Shown here: positions 14,177-18,746 of the stretch, piece after piece
Layout of the letters: the number at the start of each line of letters is the position of its first letter
How positions within the stretch are numbered: position 1 is the stretch's first letter
Origin: Spirochaetes bacterium ADurb.Bin110
GTDB taxonomy: Bacteria > Spirochaetota > Spirochaetia > Treponematales > Rectinemataceae
DNA length: 18,746 nt
Direction: 5' to 3'
NCBI GenBank assembly: GCA_002070755.1
Contig: MWDY01000276.1
Location: forward strand, 1-18,746
Notes under the pieces: model-generated
The model's input: the letters and a program-made list of their open reading frames with translations, nothing else
Databases searched by the model: none
What the model was told of the DNA's origin: nothing
Translations under genes and position numbers: made by a program

Positions 14177-15595
14177 TTAGTCTTCAATATCGAAAATCTT
14201 GCCTGGATTCATAATGAGATTTGGGTCCCAAGCGCGTTTGATTGCCTTTATCAGGTTAAGTTCGGCAGGGCTCATGAATTGTTTCATGAAATCCTTGCGC
14301 TTTAGCCCGATGCCATGCTCGCCGGATATTTTGCCGCCAAGTGCAGTGATCGCTTCATAGAGTGCAAGGAGGGCTTGTTGCTCCATGCGTTGCCATTGTT
14401 CCATTGGCATTTGTGGGTCCTTGACGAGAGTGGCATGGAGATTGCCATCTCCTGCATGACCATAACATGGTATTTCAATGCCAAACCGTGAGGAAATGCG
14501 CTCGAGCTCAGGCATAACGGCGGATATAGCCGCAGGCGGCACTACTATGTCCTCGAGGCTCTGAACTGGGCAATAGACTTTTAATGCTTCGGCGATATTC
14601 CTGCGAATAGCCCAGAGGCGCTCTTGGGTTGTGCGGTTGTCGGCGACATATACTTCGATTGCGCCTTGTTCCATGCATAAGTCTCCAACTGCCTCAGCTT
14701 CGCTTTCGACTATGGATTGATCTCGTCCATCCATTTCTATCAGCAGCATCGCACCGCATTGAGCATAGGGCAGATTTTCGTTTAGATAGGCGCAAGATGT
14801 CTCCACGCTCTGGCGATCCATGAATTCGATGGATGTCGGAATGAGACCCTTTGAGAGAATCACGGGGACGGAGGATATGGCTTCCTGAGGGCTTCGATAG
14901 AGTACAAGCAGGTCGGATTTTGCGGCCGGAAGGCCAATCAACCTTATTATGGCAGCAGTCACAATGCCAAGGGTACCTTCGGAGCCAACAATAAGGTGCA
15001 CTAAATCATAACCCGTGACATCTTTTGCAAGCTTGCCTCCGAGCCAGACTACTTCGCCCGTAGGTGTAACGAATTCTAGGCCAAGGATATATCGTGATGT
15101 TACGCCATATTTGATGGCTTTTCCTCCTCCTGCATTTTCAGCTATGTTTCCACCGAGCATACAAGTCTCCAGGCTCATGGGATAGCCAGCGTAGAAAAGC
15201 CCTTTTTCTTTGACTAGGTTATTGATTTCGTTTGTCACGATACCGGTTTCGACGGTCATTGTAAGGTTATCGTAATCGATTTCGCGCACTTGGTTCATCT
15301 TTTCGAGCGACAATACTATTCCGCCGAATATGGGAATGGCACCTCCAGAAAGGCCGCTGCCTGCGCCGCGCGGCGTGATGGGGACGGAGGTTCGATTGGC
15401 AAGTTTGACGATTTCGGCTACAGCGGAAGTCGACCTTGGGGTAACCACCACTTCTGGCATATGGCCATATTCTTCCTTGGAAGTTTCGTCATGCGAAAAG
15501 ATTTCGAGCTGAGCTGGGTCGAGGAGGACATTTCGCTCACCAGCAATATTGATGAGTTCGCGGATTATGTCTTTGCTGACAGGATTATATTTCAT
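14177..15595 (-). CDS. FAD-linked glycolate/D-lactate dehydrogenase (GlcD/LctD type)
   Basis: This enzyme oxidises a 2-hydroxyacid, probably D-lactate or glycolate, with FAD. The N-terminal FAD-binding fold (residues about 45-185) has PEVVVTPRSTSAVAEIVKLA, PRGAGSGLSGGA and the GGNIAENAGGGKAIKYGVT block. The C-terminal FAD-oxidase domain contains YGHAGDGNLHATLV (about residues 385-398) and KISGEHGIGLKRKDF. Length (472) is typical. The ATG at 15595 overlaps the end of the ETF fusion by 11 bp and has AGAGG upstream, so the two are translationally coupled. Gene pairing with EtfAB matches the lactate dehydrogenase/ETF complexes of anaerobes such as Acetobacterium woodii. Two microrepeats are read as TSVP and SSVP in this gene. 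The exact substrate is not decided by sequence. Confidence 0.9.
   Translation of the reverse strand: MKYNPVSKDIIRELINIAGERNVLLDPAQLEIFSHDETSKEEYGHMPEVVVTPRSTSAVAEIVKLANRTSVPITPRGAGSGLSGGAIPIFGGIVLSLEKMNQVREIDYDNLTMTVETGIVTNEINNLVKEKGLFYAGYPMSLETCMLGGNIAENAGGGKAIKYGVTSRYILGLEFVTPTGEVVWLGGKLAKDVTGYDLVHLIVGSEGTLGIVTAAIIRLIGLPAAKSDLLVLYRSPQEAISSVPVILSKGLIPTSIEFMDRQSVETSCAYLNENLPYAQCGAMLLIEMDGRDQSIVESEAEAVGDLCMEQGAIEVYVADNRTTQERLWAIRRNIAEALKVYCPVQSLEDIVVPPAAISAVMPELERISSRFGIEIPCYGHAGDGNLHATLVKDPQMPMEQWQRMEQQALLALYEAITALGGKISGEHGIGLKRKDFMKQFMSPAELNLIKAIKRAWDPNLIMNPGKIFDIED
14864..14874 (+). repeat. Microrepeat in the GlcD-type gene (read as SSVP)
   Basis: GGGGACGGAGG is an exact 11-base core, then AT replaces TT. 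The coding strand reads Ile-Ser-Ser-Val-Pro-Val between the FAD-binding part and the C-terminal domain. Confidence 0.65.
15380..15392 (+). repeat. Microrepeat in the GlcD-type gene (read as TSVP), beside the FAD loop
   Basis: GGGGACGGAGGTT is a full core match. It encodes the TSVP that precedes ITPRGAGSGLSGG, where homologues usually have a Pro preceded by variable residues. The gene length is not increased at this point. Confidence 0.8.
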
Positions 15596-17750
15596 GCTGA
15601 GCCTCTGTGCTCAAAGTTTCTGAGCGCAAAATTGCTGGCTCTTGCGATTTTTTATCTTTGTTCTGATATGGAGAAGGAGAGAAAGAGGTATATGGAGAAC
15701 CAGACCCAGGGCTAGATCCAGGGTCAGGCCCAGATCCGGATCTTGACCCAGACGAAGAGCTATAGATTGACTTCAAGCGCGCCGTCAGCCGCGGCAATAT
15801 CTCGAAGAGATCCCCTATTATAGCTAGGTCTGCGACTGCATGGATTGGCGCATCTGGGTCTATGTTGATCGAAATTATTTTCTTAGCGGTTCGTATGCCC
15901 GCCAAATGCTGAACCGCTCCCGAAATACCTGCGCATATATAGATCTCGGGTGAGATGGTCTTGCCGCTAAGGCCTACCTGATGGGGATAGGATATCCATC
16001 CACGATCTACAGATTCCCGGCTTGCGCCAACCGCTCCGCCGAGAGCCAAAGCCAGATCGCGAATGAACTTAAAATTATCGGCTTTCTTTAGGCCTCTTCC
16101 ACCTGCTACAACGATGCTTGCACCTTCCAGGTTTTCGAAATCCTTAACATTGCTCTCTAGGGCTAGAACCTGGACGGGCAAAGCCAAAGAATCCGAAATC
16201 CTTAAGTCCGAAGATGAGTCATCGATTACATGGATTACACTGCCCTTGCGGCCAAAGTCTGGTGGAAGCGGCTTTATGGAGTGAGGTCGTACTGTGGCCA
16301 TCTGCGGTCTATGGTGGGCGGTTTTTATGGTGGCCATGATATTTCCTCCAATAGCGGGACGTGTCTGGAGAAGAAGTCCGCTGCTCTCTTCGATGGAAAG
16401 CTCGGTACAGTCCGCAGTGAGCCCAGTACCAAGTTTTGCCGCAAGATAAGGCATTAGGGTTCTTCCAGTTGTAGTGGCAGCTCCTAGAATGACTTCAGGT
16501 TTTCTAGCGCAAGCGAGTTTAAAAAGCGCTTTAGACCATAGCTCACATACGAAATCTTTCAGGCTCGGGCTTTCGACTAGAATGACACTATCAGCGCCAT
16601 GGGCAATCAGCATCGCAGCTTCATCTGTAGATGAGGATCCGATTACAATCGCCATCAGGATTGCTCCGCGGCTGTCCGCGAGGGATCGGGCTCTAGCTAG
16701 CAGTTCGAAAGCCACTAGATCGAGCCTACCTGTATGGCGCTCTGCAATAATCCAGAATTCAGGCTTGCCATCGGCTATGGGCCCCGATACAATCTGTTCA
16801 GAAAGAGAAATCACTGACTCCTGCAATGTAGACTGGATTTTAGCCAAGCAGACTCCAGTCTCTGGCTTTTCAACATTCGCTGCCGGATTTATTCCAGAAC
16901 ATCCTCCGTCCCCCATTATTGGACCAATCGTAGAAAGGATGCAGTCTATTGCTTTGTCTATTCCCGATTCATCGAGAGCAATAATTCGCTCTCCACTGCG
17001 CGCTACCTTCGGGTAAAAAATCTTTACTACACGGGTAGGAGATCCTGCTAAACCCACCGAAGCTGGATCGAGATTTATCTCCTTTGCTCCCCAATGCAGA
17101 ATTTCTGCACTTCTGGAGAATTTTTTCCCTCGCAGAGTCGGTAAGCGCGGTGAGGCAATCTCTTTGACTACGGTTAATAGGCATGGGGCTTTGGCTCTTA
17201 CATTTTGGTAGCCTTCTTCGGTAAGGCGACGAACGAGAAATGAAAGCGAGCTAGTACAATTCCGGTCTGACTCAGCAATTATTGAATTTTCTGTTTTGGA
17301 TTCTATTTCCAACGAACTCACATAAGTTAGCGCGGGTATTCCCAACCAAGAGGCTACCGCTGGTCCTACCTGCCCAGTATCGCCATCGGTTGCGCGCTCT
17401 CCTGCAAGGATTAGATCGGCCTTGCCGATATTTCTTATTGCCTCAGCCAGAACCCTAGAGGTAGCCCAAGTGTCCGATCCGGCAAAAGCCTTGTCCGTAA
17501 GCAGAATCGCTTTATCACAACCCATTGCAAGCGATTCTCGCAGTGCGCGTTCGGCATCTGGCGGGCCCATGGAAATTACCGTTACATAGGCTCCGAAACG
17601 CTGCTTCAATATGAGAGCTTCTTCGATCGCATACAGATCGAGAGGATTGATAATGCTTTCTAGCCCCGATCGCACCATAGTTCCTGTTTCGGGGTCCATT
17701 TTGACTTTATCAGTTTCTGGTACTTGTTTGATAAGAACGATTATGTGCAT
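15585..17750 (-). CDS. Electron transfer flavoprotein, EtfB-EtfA single-chain fusion
   Basis: The 721-residue chain carries both ETF subunits. EtfB covers about 1-272: MHIIVLIKQVPETDKVKMD, INPLDLYAIEEAL and the nucleotide loop ERATDGDTGQVGP at 118-130. A linker of about 55 residues follows with no cysteine-rich ferredoxin motif. EtfA covers about 329-660: the FAD site VGASRESVDRGW at 574-585, QVGLSGKT at 591-598, ISGAVQHLAGI at 609-619 and IIGDLFEILPRL. The last 58 residues are a low-complexity Ser/Gly/Pro tail and a charged end. The ATG at 17750 has GGAG 8 nt upstream. It overlaps the dehydrogenase gene by 11 bp. Known: ETFs pass electrons between flavoenzymes, and some bifurcate. Inferred: it accepts electrons from the adjacent dehydrogenase. 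A sequencing frameshift joining two genes seems unlikely, since the whole frame is open. Confidence 0.93.
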   Translation of the reverse strand: MHIIVLIKQVPETDKVKMDPETGTMVRSGLESIINPLDLYAIEEALILKQRFGAYVTVISMGPPDAERALRESLAMGCDKAILLTDKAFAGSDTWATSRVLAEAIRNIGKADLILAGERATDGDTGQVGPAVASWLGIPALTYVSSLEIESKTENSIIAESDRNCTSSLSFLVRRLTEEGYQNVRAKAPCLLTVVKEIASPRLPTLRGKKFSRSAEILHWGAKEINLDPASVGLAGSPTRVVKIFYPKVARSGERIIALDESGIDKAIDCILSTIGPIMGDGGCSGINPAANVEKPETGVCLAKIQSTLQESVISLSEQIVSGPIADGKPEFWIIAERHTGRLDLVAFELLARARSLADSRGAILMAIVIGSSSTDEAAMLIAHGADSVILVESPSLKDFVCELWSKALFKLACARKPEVILGAATTTGRTLMPYLAAKLGTGLTADCTELSIEESSGLLLQTRPAIGGNIMATIKTAHHRPQMATVRPHSIKPLPPDFGRKGSVIHVIDDSSSDLRISDSLALPVQVLALESNVKDFENLEGASIVVAGGRGLKKADNFKFIRDLALALGGAVGASRESVDRGWISYPHQVGLSGKTISPEIYICAGISGAVQHLAGIRTAKKIISINIDPDAPIHAVADLAIIGDLFEILPRLTARLKSIYSSSSGSRSGSGPDPGSSPGSGSPYTSFSPSPYQNKDKKSQEPAILRSETLSTEAQHEI
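15690..15765 (-). repeat. Imperfect tandem repeat encoding a Ser/Gly/Pro tail
   Basis: Degenerate CTGGGTCTGGATC-like units run through this stretch and encode GSGPDPGSSPGSGS. It contains the perfect 12-bp palindrome AGATCCGGATCT at 15732-15743. The units are too diverged for exact boundaries. Confidence 0.6.
16903..16913 (-). repeat. Microrepeat in the ETF linker (read as GDGG)
   Basis: CCTCCGTCCCC is an exact 11-base core. On the coding strand it is read as Met-Gly-Asp-Gly-Gly-Cys, a fourth codon phase, at the start of the EtfB-EtfA linker (about residues 279-284). Confidence 0.65.
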
Positions 17751-17850
17751 TAAAAAACTCCAGAATGCAAGTATGACATAGGAGTAGATAGATCCGCAAG
17801 CTTATAGGGGGTGTTAGAGGGATTGGGCATGGATTCTCGACCAAGAGGAT

Positions 17851-17885
17851 AAGATGGCCGTCGCAGTTGATTTGGCGGCCATCTT
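17851..17885 (-). terminator. Strong hairpin, probable terminator of lapA
   Basis: AAGATGGCCG, a 15-nt loop, CGGCCATCTT form a perfect 10-bp stem starting 10 nt after the lapA stop. The following minus-strand sequence (ATCCTCTT) is only partly T-rich, so termination may be inefficient or Rho-assisted. It separates lapA from the ETF gene. The remaining interval to 17751 shows nothing firm. Confidence 0.65.
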
Positions 17886-17894
17886 GCTATTCTG

Positions 17895-18236
17895 TTATAG
17901 AACTTTTGTATCCTGAGCTGTTGATGAAGTGTCTGTCTGCCCTGCTTCCGAGGATGACAAGGCTTGCGCATCTTGTGTTTCTTTTGCTAATTTTTCTGCT
18001 TTACTTGTCTTTTTTTTCTCTGCCGACAGCGCTCGCATGCGCTTCCATACCGAAGGAAAGAGTAGGAGCATGCCAATCAGGATCCCTGCGGCGAAGGTCA
18101 ATACCAGCACAATCGACATCGAAGCCTGGGCAGACCATCCGAAAAACGAAACGGTAATAGGAGCGCTATTCTGTACTGCAAAGATGACGGCTAGAATAGC
18201 GACCCCAATCAGAAGAACAATGTAAAAGACTTTCAT
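17895..18236 (-). CDS. lapA: LapA-domain (DUF1049) inner-membrane protein
   Basis: Two hydrophobic helices are separated by a short loop: VFYIVLLIGVAILAVIFAVQ, then NSAPITVSFFGWSAQA, then MSIVLVLTFAAGILIGMLLLF. The VQN-x-V-FFG-like pattern (here FAVQNSAPITVSFFGW) is the LapA/DUF1049 hallmark. A basic, Lys/Ala-rich, coiled-coil-prone cytoplasmic tail and a Ser/Thr/Asp-rich end follow. In E. coli LapA works with LapB in lipopolysaccharide assembly; in spirochaetes that often lack LPS the role is unknown, so the name means domain identity only. The ATG at 18236 has a strong AGGAGG site. It lies 23 bp after pckG and is probably co-transcribed with it. Confidence 0.85.
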   Translation of the reverse strand: MKVFYIVLLIGVAILAVIFAVQNSAPITVSFFGWSAQASMSIVLVLTFAAGILIGMLLLFPSVWKRMRALSAEKKKTSKAEKLAKETQDAQALSSSEAGQTDTSSTAQDTKVL

Positions 18237-18259
18237 TTTGCCTCCTCATATGGAGTTTC

Positions 18260-18745
18260 TTAAGAAGGCCTTTGCTCTTTATTATCAATGGTATCAGATT
18301 TCCAATGCTCAGGAGCGCGCCACAAGCTAGATAGTAAGAGTTGCCGAACGAAAATGAGCTCTTTTGGCAGGCGTTCATAAAGCTTTACAAACAGCTCCTC
18401 GTGGGAGAGGATTTCGTTCGCCCAGAGCTCGCGATCCACCGACATAAGTTCAATAAAGCGGTCCTTTGAAAAATCGAGGCCTTCCCAGTCCAAATCCTCA
18501 TAGCGCGGCATCCATCCAATGGGACTTTCGATAGCATTGGCTTTATGGTTGGCGCGATCGACAATCCACTTAAGGACGCGTATATTTTCCCCAAAACCTG
18601 GCCATATAAAATTGCCATCAGCGTCCTTGCGGAACCAATTTACGCCGAATATTAGGGGTGGATTAGGGTTGGAAAGGCCGACATGCAGCCAATAATCGAA
18701 GTATGAGGCCATATTGTAACCGCAAAATGGAAGCATTGCAAAAGG
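18260..18745 (-). CDS. pckG: Phosphoenolpyruvate carboxykinase (GTP), 3' part only
   Basis: PckG interconverts oxaloacetate and phosphoenolpyruvate with GTP/GDP. Only about 161 C-terminal residues are in the window; the frame is open to the right edge and reads [20 protein letters not shown], matching the PFAM-x-PF-x-GYN block of GTP-type enzymes. [20 protein letters not shown] is the conserved nucleotide-binding segment with its Phe residues, followed by RVLKWIVDR and [13 protein letters not shown]. The stop is at 18260. The start lies outside the window. It is followed closely by lapA. Confidence 0.95.
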   Translation of the reverse strand, partial: PFAMLPFCGYNMASYFDYWLHVGLSNPNPPLIFGVNWFRKDADGNFIWPGFGENIRVLKWIVDRANHKANAIESPIGWMPRYEDLDWEGLDFSKDRFIELMSVDRELWANEILSHEELFVKLYERLPKELIFVRQLLLSSLWRAPEHWKSDTIDNKEQRPS

Positions 18746-18746
18746 A

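Noticed and set aside
14167..14180. CTAAGC/GCTTAG palindrome as glcD-type gene terminator
   Set aside because: The loop is only 2 nt, it spans the stop codon and there is no T-run; a functional terminator is unlikely.
728..16913. GGAGG within the microrepeat acting as Shine-Dalgarno sites
   Set aside because: None of the copies lies at a suitable distance before a credible start codon, and half are in the wrong orientation to the surrounding gene.
16474..17016. 180-residue plus-strand frame opposite the ETF fusion
   Set aside because: It mirrors conserved ETF coding sequence and shows no domain or ribosome site of its own.
15585..17750. ETF fusion as an artefact of a missed stop between etfB and etfA
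   Set aside because: The linker of about 55 codons is open in the same frame, with no internal start preceded by a ribosome site near the EtfA beginning; a true fusion is the simpler reading.

Overview
The window reads as chromosomal DNA of a diderm, moderately AT-rich bacterium, most likely a spirochaete (Treponema/Rectinema-like). This assignment is an inference. It rests on the protein character (patatin with a probable outer-membrane barrel, LapA, a small signal-peptide barrel-like protein, GTP-type PEP carboxykinase, PdxST vitamin B6 synthesis) and not on any marker gene. There are no rRNA or tRNA genes, no CRISPR array, no phage genes and no intact transposase.

Layout from left to right. 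The 3' part of rsmG (+). A minus-strand thrC-thrB-ogt run (threonine synthase, homoserine kinase, O6-alkylguanine-DNA alkyltransferase). Ferritin (-) with its own promoter and an inverted repeat in its leader. tag (3-methyladenine glycosylase I, -). A small exported barrel-like protein (+) with a clear terminator. A 450-bp repeat-bearing gap. A patatin-like phospholipase with a probable barrel (-). A CNNM/CorC-type CBS protein (+). An overlapping pair of CDP-alcohol phosphatidyltransferase and GtrA-like membrane protein (-). An unrecognised six-helix membrane protein (+). pdxS-pdxT (-). A glycolate/D-lactate dehydrogenase (glcD type) downstream of a single-chain EtfB-EtfA fusion (-). lapA (-). 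The 3' end of pckG (-).

The genes form several functional blocks: threonine synthesis, alkylation repair (ogt and tag in the same 5 kb), iron storage, PLP synthesis by the glutamine-dependent PdxS/PdxT synthase, and a flavin-based lactate or glycolate oxidation unit in which the fused ETF is the probable electron acceptor.

The most unusual signal is a dispersed 13-bp microrepeat, GGGGACGGAGGTT (reverse complement AACCTCCGTCCCC). It is seen at 17 places on both strands, in gaps and inside thrB, thrC, the patatin gene, glcD and the ETF fusion. It is read in four different codon phases (GTEV, TSVP, LRP and GDGG) and is free of stop codons in all six frames. In thrB three copies sit in frame inside an apparent extra loop of about 43 residues. 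This pattern suggests a sequence spreading at the DNA level, either as a mobile REP/RAYT-like microelement or as an uptake- or protein-recognised motif. The 7.2-kb stretch from about 7.63 to 14.86 kb has no copy.
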